64,000 bases of DNA from Winogradskyella helgolandensis. GTDB taxonomy: Bacteria > Bacteroidota > Bacteroidia > Flavobacteriales > Flavobacteriaceae. Both the position numbers and the translations under genes were made by a program. Each line of letters opens with the position of its first letter. Position 1 is the stretch's first letter. Positions 52,132 through 61,515 of this stretch are shown piece after piece. A model generated the notes under the pieces. It saw nothing but the letters and a program-made list of their open reading frames with translations, did not search any database and had not been told where the DNA came from. The stretch is from the NCBI RefSeq assembly GCF_013404085.1, contig NZ_JABFHO010000001.1:3733501-3797500 (forward strand), read 5' to 3'.

Positions 52132-53574
52132 ATGAAATCAACAAAACAGAAAACAGGTCTTGTTTTAGGCCCACTCTTATTTATACTCATTAAGCTTTTT
52201 TGTCATCCTGAAGGCTTAGGAGATTCTGCAAATGCTATTTTAGCCTCTACGTCTTGGGTAGCCGTTTGGTGGATTACTGAAGCCATTTCTATACCTGTAA
52301 CGGCCTTATTACCAATTGTACTGTTTCCGTTATCGGGAGGTTTATCTTTAAGTGGCACCACAGCAGCTTATGGACATAAATACATTTTCTTATTTCTAGG
52401 CGGCTTTATATTAGCAATTGCTATTGAAAAATGGAATTTACACAAACGTATCGCCCTAAACATTATTAAAATAGTTGGGACGAATGTGAGTCGGATTATC
52501 CTCGGGTTTATGGTTGCTACGGCTTTGTTATCCATGTGGATTTCTAATACGGCCACAGCTGTGATGATTTTACCCGTTGGGATGGCCATTGTTTTACAAC
52601 TACAGGATAATCCTAAAACAAAAGCCAATGAAAACCTGATATTTGGTAAAGCGTTAATGTTGGCCATCGCTTATAGCGCTTCCATAGGTGGTATGGCAAC
52701 ATTGATTGGCACACCACCCAATTTAGTGTTGGCAGGTGTTGTTGAAAGCACGTATAACACTGAAATTACATTTTCGCAATGGTTTATGTTTGGCTTTCCT
52801 ATAAGTGTTGTGTTATTGCTAATATGCTGGATTTATTTAACTCGATTTGCCTTTAAATTTGAGCGAAAAGAATTTCCTGGAGGACGCCAAGAAATTAACA
52901 AACAGCTTAATGCTTTAGGCAAAATAGCTTATGAAGAAAAAGTGATTCTAATTGTGTTTGGCATTACTGCCGTAGCATGGATTAGTAGATCGTTTTTATT
53001 AAGCCAATGGCTACCAGCCATGGATGATACTATTATAGCTATTATGGCTTCCGTTATTTTATTTTTAATTCCTAATAAGAAAAAAAGTCAGGCTTTAGTC
53101 TCTTGGGAAGATGCCGTAAAATTACCTTGGGGCATTTTGTTACTTTTTGGAGGTGGTATGGCCCTAGCTATAGGATTTGAATCTAGTGGTTTAGCGATAT
53201 GGATTGGCAATCAATTGACGTCTTTAATTGGAGTCTCATTGTTTATACTATTATTAGTATTAATTGCTTCTGTTAACTTTCTAACCGAAATCACATCCAA
53301 TATGGCAACCACAGCCATGCTGTTACCTGTATTGGTGTCGTTGGCTGCCGTTATCAATGTGCATCCTTATATATTACTGGTAAGTGCGACATTAGCGGCT
53401 TCTTGTGCTTTTATGCTACCTGTGGCAACTCCACCTAACGCCGTTGTCTTTGGGTCGGGTTATTTAAAAATAGAAGATATGGTAAAGAAAGGGATTTGGA
53501 TGAATCTAATTTCCATCTTACTGGTGACTTTAATAGTTTATTTCATCTTACCTCTAATTTGGGATTTGAGCTAA
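52132..53574 (+). CDS. SLC13/DASS family sodium-coupled anion symporter
   Basis: A 480-residue inner-membrane transporter with about 11 helices. WWITEAISIPVTALLPIVLFP and the two SNT-type ligand motifs, ISNTATAVMILPVGMAI (about 138-154) and TEITSNMATTAMLLPVLVS (about 384-402), define the DASS family that imports dicarboxylates or sulfate with Na+. The VATPPNAVVFGSGY end is also conserved. The exact substrate cannot be told. It is convergent with the LytTR gene, ending 4 bases from its stop. Confidence 0.94.
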   Translation: MKSTKQKTGLVLGPLLFILIKLFCHPEGLGDSANAILASTSWVAVWWITEAISIPVTALLPIVLFPLSGGLSLSGTTAAYGHKYIFLFLGGFILAIAIEKWNLHKRIALNIIKIVGTNVSRIILGFMVATALLSMWISNTATAVMILPVGMAIVLQLQDNPKTKANENLIFGKALMLAIAYSASIGGMATLIGTPPNLVLAGVVESTYNTEITFSQWFMFGFPISVVLLLICWIYLTRFAFKFERKEFPGGRQEINKQLNALGKIAYEEKVILIVFGITAVAWISRSFLLSQWLPAMDDTIIAIMASVILFLIPNKKKSQALVSWEDAVKLPWGILLLFGGGMALAIGFESSGLAIWIGNQLTSLIGVSLFILLLVLIASVNFLTEITSNMATTAMLLPVLVSLAAVINVHPYILLVSATLAASCAFMLPVATPPNAVVFGSGYLKIEDMVKKGIWMNLISILLVTLIVYFILPLIWDLS

Positions 53575-53577
53575 GCC

Positions 53578-54312
53578 TTAAATATTTAAGCGACTATACA
53601 CCATAGATTTATAACTTTCACCTATGGGAATTCTCTCGTCCTTAATTATGATTCTATTTTTTTGAATCGACGTTATTTTATTGACATTAACGAGATAAGA
53701 GCGATGCACCCTTATGAACATGTTTTCAGGTAATTTAGATTGCATTTCTTTAAAACTCATTAAAGTTAAAATGGGTTTCGCGTTATCTGAATGAATTTTT
53801 AAATAATCTTTTAAACCTTGAATATGTTTTATATCCTTAATATCTATTTTTAAATTCTCGTATTCAGATTTAACGAAAATGAAATCATCTTCGTGCGTTG
53901 GTGTTTCACCACCTGCAGAAGACACATTAAAAGATGTATTTACATCACTTAATTTCATCATCTCCTTTACCCTATTCACGGCTTTTATAAATCTAGGAAA
54001 CGGAATAGGTTTTACCAAATAGTCAACAGCATTGAGATCGAAACCCTCTAGAGCATATTCCGGATAAGCAGTTGTAAAAATAAAATAAGGTACTTTGCCT
54101 TCTAATGATCGAATCAATTCAATACCCGAAATACTTGGCATTTCAATATCAGAAAACACTAAATCTATACGGTTATTATTTATAAAATCTAAGGCTTCAA
54201 TAGCATTTGTAAATGTGCTAATCACTTCTACGGCTCCTAAGGCCTGACAATAAGATTCAATAACATCTATTGCCAACGGCTCATCATCAATTATTATGCA
54301 CTTCATTGTCAT
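53578..54312 (-). CDS. LytTR-type response regulator
   Basis: A 244-residue regulator. The receiver (3-120) starts MKCIIIDDEPLAIDVIESY, has the phospho-acceptor Asp in DLVFSDIEMP and the Lys in DYLVKPIPF. The LytTR DNA-binding domain (about 140-244) has the pattern FIFVKSEYENLKIDIKDI, IQGLKDYLKIH, MFIRVHRSYLVNVN. It is preceded and overlapped by 26 bases by its kinase gene; a second ATG two codons inside would reduce the overlap to 20. Probably controls the DUF4907 gene and the neighbouring envelope genes. Confidence 0.92.
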   Translation of the reverse strand: MTMKCIIIDDEPLAIDVIESYCQALGAVEVISTFTNAIEALDFINNNRIDLVFSDIEMPSISGIELIRSLEGKVPYFIFTTAYPEYALEGFDLNAVDYLVKPIPFPRFIKAVNRVKEMMKLSDVNTSFNVSSAGGETPTHEDDFIFVKSEYENLKIDIKDIKHIQGLKDYLKIHSDNAKPILTLMSFKEMQSKLPENMFIRVHRSYLVNVNKITSIQKNRIIIKDERIPIGESYKSMVYSRLNI

Positions 54313-55345
54313 TTAGGTTTAAAGTTAGATGCACTCTGTAATGCGACTTATCTTCTTCAATAGTCAACTCATGATTATTTTTATATAAATAATTAAGTTG
54401 ATTTTTTATATTCTCTAATCCGACTCCAGAGTTTTTATCATCACGTTTATATAATCCAATTATATTTTCTACACTTAAGCTTAATTTATGATTGTCAACA
54501 ACTATTTTTATGTCTATATGTGTATTTCCTTTGTAGTCTGTGCCATACTTAAAAGCATTTTCTATAAAGGAAATTAATAACAAAGAATAGATTTTTAAAT
54601 TTCTTGTCTCTCCTTTTATGTTAAGTTTAACAGCTTCAGTATTTTTTAGGCGTAAGCGTTGTAAGGCAATATAATTCTTTATATAATTTATTTCTTTCTC
54701 TAAAGTGACTTGGTTATTTCCTGCTTCATAAAGCATATAACGCATTAACTCTGAAAGTGTTATAACAGCTTCTGGAGCATCATCAGATTTGCTTCTCACT
54801 AAAGCATAAATACTATTTAATGAGTTGAATAAGAAATGAGGATTTAACTGATTTCTTAAAAATTGTAACTTAATTTCTTTTTGTTCATTTTCCAATTCTT
54901 TAGATAAACGATCGCGCTTATAGAAATCAACCACCAAACTAAAAATACCACCCAATAGATAAATGGATAAAGAAAAAACCAAAGGGATTGCATAGCGCAT
55001 TCTAAGCGGACCGCTTGGTCTATTTGGCGGATCCATTCTTCTTCTAAACCCTTCTGCAATCGTATTTCTGATTAATTCTTCGCTAATATAGTTATAGAGT
55101 GCCAAGAATATAATGGACACCAAGATATAGAGGAGCAGTTGACGTTTTAGCAATATATATGGGACAAACACCAAATAATTGACATAAAACAGTATGGGAC
55201 GCATTAATTGCTGTACATACATATCTGGTGGAATCCTTCCTAAATCAATATAAGCAGTAAGTAAGGGAAAAATACTTATACATATCCATACTATAGTGTG
55301 GACTATAACCTCTTTATAAGAAATATTCTTTGTTAGTATGGACAT
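54287..55345 (-). CDS. LytS/YpdA-like sensor histidine kinase
   Basis: A 352-residue membrane kinase. Four membrane helices fill the first ~150 residues (EVIVHTIVWICISIFPLLTAYI; LLYILVSIIFLALYNYI; AIPLVFSLSIYLLGGIFSLVV). Next is the His_kinase box FLRNQLNPHFLFNSLNSIYALV with the phospho-His, and then a HATPase domain (FIENAFKYG; GVGLENIKNQLNYLY). It overlaps the regulator gene by 26 bases. The signal is unknown. This kinase type is paired with LytTR regulators throughout Bacteroidota. Confidence 0.92.
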   Translation of the reverse strand: MSILTKNISYKEVIVHTIVWICISIFPLLTAYIDLGRIPPDMYVQQLMRPILFYVNYLVFVPYILLKRQLLLYILVSIIFLALYNYISEELIRNTIAEGFRRRMDPPNRPSGPLRMRYAIPLVFSLSIYLLGGIFSLVVDFYKRDRLSKELENEQKEIKLQFLRNQLNPHFLFNSLNSIYALVRSKSDDAPEAVITLSELMRYMLYEAGNNQVTLEKEINYIKNYIALQRLRLKNTEAVKLNIKGETRNLKIYSLLLISFIENAFKYGTDYKGNTHIDIKIVVDNHKLSLSVENIIGLYKRDDKNSGVGLENIKNQLNYLYKNNHELTIEEDKSHYRVHLTLNLNDNEVHNN

Positions 55346-55359
55346 CTTTAATACAGAAA

Positions 55360-55710
55360 TTAATTATTCGTGAAATCTATAGCATTCGCATATAATTCCG
55401 TCATACTTATTACTGGCATTTTGTTTTCTGAGAGCTTACGTATCACAAGGTTTCCAATTTTTTCAGCATCCTCTTTAGATGTAAAACCTTGTCTTCCTTT
55501 CACTGCTGGTATATATTCTTGGCGAATAAACAAACTATCATTATTATACACTTCATAAATCCAAGAACTATCTTGTTCTATCACCTGTAATGCATAAGGT
55601 GTCTCTTTAACAGTAATAGTGTCATCACTTCCTGATTGGAAATAAAAAAACATCACAAATAAAATTGTAATGCCTAGTAATACAGCTTTATAGTTATAAA
55701 TTCTTTTCAT
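55360..55710 (-). CDS. DUF4907 domain-containing protein
   Basis: A 116-residue protein from ATG 55710 (MKRIYNYKAVLLGITILFVMFF), which gives an uncleaved N-terminal membrane helix. A longer in-frame start at 55794 passes through the terminator hairpin and was rejected. The periplasmic part EVYNNDSLFIRQEYIPAVKGRQGFTSKEDAEKIGNLVIRKL matches DUF4907. It lies 14 bases before the kinase gene and should be co-transcribed with it. In flavobacteria it often neighbours Kelch and DUF6268 genes, as here. Function unknown. Confidence 0.85.
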   Translation of the reverse strand: MKRIYNYKAVLLGITILFVMFFYFQSGSDDTITVKETPYALQVIEQDSSWIYEVYNNDSLFIRQEYIPAVKGRQGFTSKEDAEKIGNLVIRKLSENKMPVISMTELYANAIDFTNN

Positions 55711-55722
55711 CTTATTTGTTAT

Positions 55723-55773
55723 TAAAAAAAAAGAGCCAGAATTAATTAAGGATATCAATATAATCCTGACTCT
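55723..55773 (-). terminator. strong terminator between the Kelch and DUF4907 genes
   Basis: On the minus strand AGAGTCAGGATTA pairs fully (with G-U pairs) with TAATTCTGGCTCT and is followed by at least eight T. It ends the Kelch transcript and separates it from the DUF4907-kinase-regulator operon. Confidence 0.9.
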
Positions 55774-55841
55774 TAGTTGGCTATTATCCATCAATCACAA
55801 AAGTAATAGCCATTCAACCAATCTAAACAATTCTTTATGAT

Positions 55842-56849
55842 TTAATTATCATCGTCATCTTGTTCTTCATTAGGGAAAAACTCCATATTATCATCCAAAT
55901 ATAACGTTCCGTTTCTACCTAAAGCTACAAATGCACGAGCACCATCGCTAAAAGCTATAGCATCTCGTCTTGCATAAAGCTCAAATGCCGTTCTTTCCAC
56001 CCAAGTTTCACTTGAAGGAGTATACTCATAAACAGTACTCAAACTACCTGAATACTCACCACATGCAATATACCCTTTACCATCTATTGTAAACGCTACC
56101 GCATTAGATCTGTAAACATAATCATCGTCATCTTCATCTACATCTTCAAGTTGTGTCCAAACCTCTGTATTTAAATTAAAGGACCAGAAATCTAATTCGT
56201 ATACACCATTACTTATACCCGTTGCTAAATACACCTCATCACCAATTGTGAAGGTGACACCATCTCTTCTTTTATCTCCTCCGAAACCGAAGACTTCTTC
56301 CCAAGAATCTGAAGCAGGATTATATTTCCAGAAATCTTTTTTATCACTTCCGTCATAACCGGTTCCCACATAACCATTTGAATCTGACCCAAAACCAACA
56401 GCTCCATATCTTGCTGAACCTCCAAAATCTGCAATTGCTGTCCAGTTGTTTGAGCCTACATCATATTTATAAAAATCAGATAATTCATCGTTAGAATCAC
56501 CATTGTAACCTGTACCAATATAACCGTCATCTCCAATTACAAATGACACTGCAGAACTTCTCTCTAAACCAGGAAAGTCTGATAACTGCTGCCAAGAATT
56601 GGTATCCATATTATAACCCCAAAAATCACTGTAATAATCACTTCCGTCATAACCTGTTCCCATGTATCCAATATTACCAATGGTAAAGGCTGTTGAACTA
56701 CTTCGTGCTTCCTCGTTAAATGTAGATTTCTTTACCCAGTTCCCTAAAGTGTCATCATCGTCATCATCACTATTGCAACTAGAAAACAGTGCTAATGCAA
56801 CACCTAAATAAAGCATTCTTATGGCTGATTTGTTATTCATTTTTCTCAT
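55842..56849 (-). CDS. Kelch-repeat lipoprotein
   Basis: A 335-residue protein. The signal RMLYLGVALALFSSC ends in a lipobox Cys and is followed by an acidic DDDDDD stretch, often seen after the Cys of surface lipoproteins. About six Kelch motifs follow (AFTIGNIGYMGTGYDGSDYYSDFWGYN; FVIGDDGYIGTGYN; AVGFGSDSNGYVGTGYDGS), giving a beta-propeller. It starts 2 bases after the beta-barrel gene stop (or 11 bases if the ATG at 56840 is used), so they form an operon. A substrate-binding or scaffold role at the cell surface is likely. Confidence 0.88.
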   Translation of the reverse strand: MRKMNNKSAIRMLYLGVALALFSSCNSDDDDDDTLGNWVKKSTFNEEARSSSTAFTIGNIGYMGTGYDGSDYYSDFWGYNMDTNSWQQLSDFPGLERSSAVSFVIGDDGYIGTGYNGDSNDELSDFYKYDVGSNNWTAIADFGGSARYGAVGFGSDSNGYVGTGYDGSDKKDFWKYNPASDSWEEVFGFGGDKRRDGVTFTIGDEVYLATGISNGVYELDFWSFNLNTEVWTQLEDVDEDDDDYVYRSNAVAFTIDGKGYIACGEYSGSLSTVYEYTPSSETWVERTAFELYARRDAIAFSDGARAFVALGRNGTLYLDDNMEFFPNEEQDDDDN

Positions 56850-56850
56850 T

Positions 56851-57750
56851 TTACTTTTTATTTATATTAAAACTAATTCCTATGTTCAATGCTACTGATT
56901 CCTTAGAATCAAAATCATAAATTTTATTGTTGTTATCTGTTAAGCTAAGTTCACTTGCCATGATATATCCCATATTAAAATAAGTAGACCAATTCTCATC
57001 GAAACGAAACTTATAGCCCAATCCTAATTTTACAGCTTTAAATTCTAGCTTAGAATTATACACTATTTCATCACTTTCAATACCAAATCCTGACGCATTA
57101 TTACTATAAATAGATTCTGGTTCTGCTTTAAAGTCTAGACTACTCTGTGCATTCAGTTTATAAAAAACACCTGTAACAGGTATACCTATTTCATATCTTA
57201 ATTTTTTACTAACATTTTTAGAATAAGACACTAAAGGGTAAAAGTTTGGCTCTCCAAATAAGGATCCATAACCTGCACCTAGTTTTAAAGTTGATTTAAG
57301 CCCGTCCTTATCCCAAGTTTTTAGAAAGTTTACGGAGTAACTTAAAACAAAATCGTCACTAGAAATTGCCTCATTAAATGTTGATGACAAATAAGGAGCC
57401 ACTGTAAGGTTCAGATCCCAATTATTAACCAAGGCTTTCTTATATCTTGCATAAATCTCAACACTATGCAATTCTTCAAATGCGCTATAATCGTGAAACC
57501 TATCATAGTCTTCAAAATCGATACTATGATTTGTATAATCTATTCCGAACCCAAAAGTTGGATTATCTAATAGAGACGTAAAATCTATGGCTACAGATTT
57601 ATTTTCTAATTGAATGTCATTCAAGTTTAAATAATTCCCATATTCAAGAGCCATTACATCTCCTGCGTCTGTAGTAGTGAACATTTTTTGTCCATAAGAC
57701 ACCATAGAGACTAAGCCAAAGGTTAAATAATATAATGTGTTTTTTCTCAT
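56851..57750 (-). CDS. outer-membrane beta-barrel protein (DUF6268-like)
   Basis: A 299-residue protein with a signal peptide (NTLYYLTFGLVSMVSYGQ) and about 12-14 alternating strands (for example FGFGIDYTNHSIDF, LHSVEIYARYKKAL, NLTVAPYLSSTF, LKLGLGYKFRFDENW, YFNMGYIMASELSLTD, ALNIGISFNINKK), ending in an aromatic/hydrophobic strand typical of outer-membrane barrels. Call from pattern and neighbours; DUF6268 is the family I would expect. It is first of the barrel-Kelch operon and divergent from DUF4270. Confidence 0.78.
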   Translation of the reverse strand: MRKNTLYYLTFGLVSMVSYGQKMFTTTDAGDVMALEYGNYLNLNDIQLENKSVAIDFTSLLDNPTFGFGIDYTNHSIDFEDYDRFHDYSAFEELHSVEIYARYKKALVNNWDLNLTVAPYLSSTFNEAISSDDFVLSYSVNFLKTWDKDGLKSTLKLGAGYGSLFGEPNFYPLVSYSKNVSKKLRYEIGIPVTGVFYKLNAQSSLDFKAEPESIYSNNASGFGIESDEIVYNSKLEFKAVKLGLGYKFRFDENWSTYFNMGYIMASELSLTDNNNKIYDFDSKESVALNIGISFNINKK

Positions 57751-57964
57751 CGGGTGCTAACTTACTACCACAATCTTTTACAACAATTACATAATATACC
57801 TAGACACTTTTTTTATAGACAAACTCCAATTTTTAATCTATAAACCCAAGTATGAACTTTTATAGTATAAATCATCCCTTCTGTAGATAAATATGTACTG
57901 TAGGTATATTTCACTTTTTATTACATCAATTGGGTAGTTGATTTGTACAAATTCTACAAAACAA

Positions 57965-59266
57965 ATGTTGAAATCATTTCTAAAATTATTTACAGCGATT
58001 ACTATTTTGATGGTAATTATATCGTGCTCTACAGACAATGAATACGAAAGCTTAGTTGCCGGTGAAGACTTTACTGGCACAAATATTAGAGTCCTATCTA
58101 TTGATACTTTTTCAGTAAAACTATCTACCATGAAATTTGACTCTATAACAACCTCAACTAGTGGTAGACTATTGATAGGACAATATAACGATGACGATAT
58201 GGGTATCATAAACACGTCTGCTTATGTCCAACTAAGCCCTTCTGCATATTACTTAGATAATGATGCTATTTTAGATAGTGTAGGTTTGGTTCTTGGTTAT
58301 GATAATTACTATTATAACGACACCACACAGGTTGCAACACTTAATATTCATAAGCTAACCGATAAGATGACTTCTGATGATCTTTATTTTTATAATACAA
58401 CAGAGACCTCATATGAAGCAACACCTTTAATAACTAAATCTTATTATCCCACACCAAATAATGATTCTCTTTTCGTAACCCTACCCTACAATTTTGGAGA
58501 AGAACTATTTAATGGTATACGAGATAATATTATTACAGATCAAGAATCACTGTATCAACAACTTAAAGGATTAACAATTCAGCCAAGTTCTAACGATGAC
58601 GGTTCTGTAATTGGTTTTTCTACAGATACTGGCTTAAGCTACCTTCGCTTTTATTATACTATACCAGATGAATTAGAGACTGATGAGTACACCTATGATA
58701 TGACAATTAACACCTATTATAACCATATAGAAAGTGATGTCACGGGTTTACCTCTAGAAGCCATTACTGGCCAGGAATACAACCTCACCTCCACAGAAAG
58801 CGGAAATATAAGCTACAACCAAGCAGGTACTGGTTATGTGACTAGAATTGAATTCCCGTCCATTAAAAACTTATATAATATTGGTGGTAGTGAAGGCACA
58901 ATTTTAGACGCAACATTATACATAGAACCCAATTCATTATCACATTCAGATATTCAACCCTTAAGTGAAACCTTATTACTTTATACGATTGATCAAAATA
59001 ATGATTTGGCAAGTCAGATAAGTAATAGTGTTGATGTTGTCACAGCAACGACAACAAATGTTGATTCAGAATTTAATCAGGTTGCTTTTACAGTGCCGGT
59101 AATTGATTTTATAGACCAAAAATTAAATGAGAGCCCTATAACACAAGATGCCCTTATTATGATTCCAACAGACTATAATTCGACTATAAATAAAATTATT
59201 TTTAATGACAGTCAGCGGTCAAACTTTAACACCAAATTAGTTATAACCTATGCAGTATATGAATAA
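57965..59266 (+). CDS. DUF4270 family lipoprotein
   Basis: A 433-residue protein from ATG 57965: MLKSFLKLFTAITILMVIISC with a lipobox Cys. The mature part has the DUF4270 pattern: FTGTNIRVLSIDTFSVKLSTMKFDSI near the start, TSTSGRLLIGQYNDDDMG, and LDATLYIEPNS and KIIFNDSQRSNFNTKLVITY near the end. Function unknown; the family is confined to Bacteroidota envelopes. The next gene starts 8-17 bases inside its end, so they are translated together. Confidence 0.88.
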   Translation: MLKSFLKLFTAITILMVIISCSTDNEYESLVAGEDFTGTNIRVLSIDTFSVKLSTMKFDSITTSTSGRLLIGQYNDDDMGIINTSAYVQLSPSAYYLDNDAILDSVGLVLGYDNYYYNDTTQVATLNIHKLTDKMTSDDLYFYNTTETSYEATPLITKSYYPTPNNDSLFVTLPYNFGEELFNGIRDNIITDQESLYQQLKGLTIQPSSNDDGSVIGFSTDTGLSYLRFYYTIPDELETDEYTYDMTINTYYNHIESDVTGLPLEAITGQEYNLTSTESGNISYNQAGTGYVTRIEFPSIKNLYNIGGSEGTILDATLYIEPNSLSHSDIQPLSETLLLYTIDQNNDLASQISNSVDVVTATTTNVDSEFNQVAFTVPVIDFIDQKLNESPITQDALIMIPTDYNSTINKIIFNDSQRSNFNTKLVITYAVYE

Positions 59267-60494
59267 ATCTCAATCCCTAATGTTTTTATTACTACTGTTT
59301 GGGTTATATGGTAACTCACAGTCTAATAATCTTACTGGTTCTCCCTATTCTCTTTTTGGTTTAGGTGTAGAAAGTAATTCTGGTACAGGTAGAAATAGTG
59401 GACTTGGTAATACAGGTATTTCGTTAGATGCCAACTATGGCATTAACCTCTATAATCCGGCGGCTTTTGCTACATTAAAAGAAAATGAAATTACTTTTGA
59501 TTTTGGTGGCTCTGCCGAACTTACTAATCTTACAGGTGGTGATGCCAATGAGCAAAGATCAAATTATAACTTCACCAATATATCAATAGCGTTTAATCAT
59601 AATAACGACTATGGCATCGGTTTAACTTTAAAACCAGCAACAAATGTGGGTTACTCCTTAATTGGATTAGAAAACAATATTGAAGGTAGTGATGAACAAT
59701 TCACAACTAACATTGGTGGTACTGGTGGTATCAGCGAACTAAGGTTAGATTATGCTAGAACATTCTTTGAAAATTTTAATGTTGGTATAAAAGCCTCTTA
59801 TTTGTTTGGTAAAATAGAAGAAAGTGAATCTATAGTAACATCAAATAGTTATTTGGAAATTATTGAAACCAATTATTATGGTGGTGCGCAATTTGGTTTA
59901 GGTTTACAATACAAATTATTAGATAAACACAACTTTGGATTTACTATGGACTTACCTACAAAATTAAAAGGCACAAAAGATGTTTTTGTTGGTAAATACT
60001 CAAATTCAGCTTATAGTACACTTGAAGAAACTGAAGATGAATCTATTGACAGCTTTTACCTTCCTTTAAAACTTGGGTTTGGTTATAGTACCTCGTTTAA
60101 AAATTTACTTTTAACGGCCGATTATAACAAAAAATTCTGGTCGGCAACAAATCAATCTGATGCTATAGGTGACTACGTTGATCAAGATATTTTTGGTCTA
60201 GGAGCATCTTATGCTGTTGATCCAACAAGTTATAAATATTGGAAACGCGTAGATTTTAGAATGGGATTAAATTATAACTCAGGTTATCTTGAAGTAGATG
60301 ATACTAAAATTAATACCTATTCGGCATCTTTTGGTATTGGCTTACCGATTGGTAAAAGGTCTCTCGTGAATATTTCATATACACTTGGTAAAAAAGGAAC
60401 TACAGATAGTATTCTGATTGAAGAGTTCGTAAATACCTTAAACGTCAATATATCGTTATCAGATTTATGGTTTCAAAAACGAAAGTTTAACTAA
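59250..60494 (+). CDS. outer-membrane protein of the FadL/OmpP1-like barrel type
   Basis: A 414-residue protein from ATG 59250 (or 59259). The signal peptide MNKSQSLMFLLLLFGLYGNSQ is followed by SPYSLFGLGVESNSGTGRNSGLGNTGISLDANYGINLYNPAAF, a start found in Bacteroidota outer-membrane proteins resembling FadL/aromatic-hydrocarbon transporters. Many amphipathic strands follow (GYSTSFKNLLLTADYNKKFW). It overlaps the end of DUF4270 and is convergent with the PorP/SprF gene. The transported compound is unknown. Confidence 0.82.
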   Translation: MQYMNKSQSLMFLLLLFGLYGNSQSNNLTGSPYSLFGLGVESNSGTGRNSGLGNTGISLDANYGINLYNPAAFATLKENEITFDFGGSAELTNLTGGDANEQRSNYNFTNISIAFNHNNDYGIGLTLKPATNVGYSLIGLENNIEGSDEQFTTNIGGTGGISELRLDYARTFFENFNVGIKASYLFGKIEESESIVTSNSYLEIIETNYYGGAQFGLGLQYKLLDKHNFGFTMDLPTKLKGTKDVFVGKYSNSAYSTLEETEDESIDSFYLPLKLGFGYSTSFKNLLLTADYNKKFWSATNQSDAIGDYVDQDIFGLGASYAVDPTSYKYWKRVDFRMGLNYNSGYLEVDDTKINTYSASFGIGLPIGKRSLVNISYTLGKKGTTDSILIEEFVNTLNVNISLSDLWFQKRKFN

Positions 60495-60506
60495 CACATC
60501 GTTGTA

Positions 60507-61502
60507 TTAGCGTTTTCTACTACGATCGGTTTTACATCGTCTACAAGAAGATAAATAGGTTACAGATAGCTCATAAACTCCATTGGTTCTTCCTATTTTA
60601 GAAGTATTCATATCGTAAGACAAACCGAATCTAAACTCCGTGTATTCTAATCCAAAGAATCCATTGACAGAGGTTAACATATGGCTGTTATTATCATTCT
60701 TCGCAGGATTAGTAGCCGCAGTAACACCAATAAGAAATTGATTCACCATAAATAATGATCCAATATCTAAACGATTATATTCCCCTTGTTGCATGTAATT
60801 GGCCGTCATCATAATGCTATAATCATTCCTAAATGGAAATCTAAAATTACCATGTAAAGAATAGAAGATATCTAATGGTAATTCTTCTCCATCTACGAAT
60901 GAAATATTGGGGCGATTCAAATGTTTTGCTGAAGCACCAAACCAATAGGTTAATCCATTAAATTCTTCCTTTTCAAAAACAAAGCCAGCAGAAATATCTC
61001 CAAAAAACACATTATCTACTGTATTACTTAACGGGTCTACAGACACAGGATTCACTACACCAGAATTAATATTTATCTGATCAGCCAAAGTAAGATTACC
61101 AAATGCAACATCTTTAAAACCCAAACCAACTTCTAAGGCTGGTCTAAAATACCAACCACCATCTAAATTAACACGATGTGCGTAATTGACATTAAGCTGA
61201 TAATAATTATAATTACTAAATGCTTCGTGTTGTCTTAGAAAATTTACTCCCACTCCGAAACCCAAACTTGGTCCATAATCAAACGATTTATTGAGATAGG
61301 CGTATTGTGTATCTACTCTTAAATCTAAATTTGGCCACTGTGTTCTCGTTAATACTCCGGCTGCAATTCTATCGCTATCTTCAAAACCTGAGAATCCAGG
61401 ATTTATTGTTTCTTGTATATAGTTAGATTGCGTAAAAATAGGATCTTGAGCATGCGATTTTAAACCCACTAAAACCGCGATAATAATTATAATTCTTTTC
61501 AA
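60507..61502 (-). CDS. PorP/SprF family type IX secretion membrane protein
   Basis: A 331-residue outer-membrane protein if started at TTG 61502, which gives the signal peptide LKRIIIIIAVLVGLKSHAQ and a 13-base gap after the adhesin gene. ATGs at 61541 or 61616 would overlap the adhesin gene. The mature start QDPIFTQSNYIQETINPGFSGF is the PorP/SprF hallmark, followed by barrel strands (SLGFGVGVNFLRQ; YQLNVNYAHRV; EFRFGLSYDMNTSKIG). These proteins help T9SS export of the adjacent SprB-type protein, in line with the gene order here. Confidence 0.92.
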   Translation of the reverse strand: MKRIIIIIAVLVGLKSHAQDPIFTQSNYIQETINPGFSGFEDSDRIAAGVLTRTQWPNLDLRVDTQYAYLNKSFDYGPSLGFGVGVNFLRQHEAFSNYNYYQLNVNYAHRVNLDGGWYFRPALEVGLGFKDVAFGNLTLADQININSGVVNPVSVDPLSNTVDNVFFGDISAGFVFEKEEFNGLTYWFGASAKHLNRPNISFVDGEELPLDIFYSLHGNFRFPFRNDYSIMMTANYMQQGEYNRLDIGSLFMVNQFLIGVTAATNPAKNDNNSHMLTSVNGFFGLEYTEFRFGLSYDMNTSKIGRTNGVYELSVTYLSSCRRCKTDRSRKR

Positions 61503-61515
61503 TGTCTTTTCGGTT

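Noticed and set aside
57838..58215. 125-codon minus-strand ORF at the start of DUF4270
   Set aside because: It overlaps the well-supported DUF4270 gene and lacks coding character.
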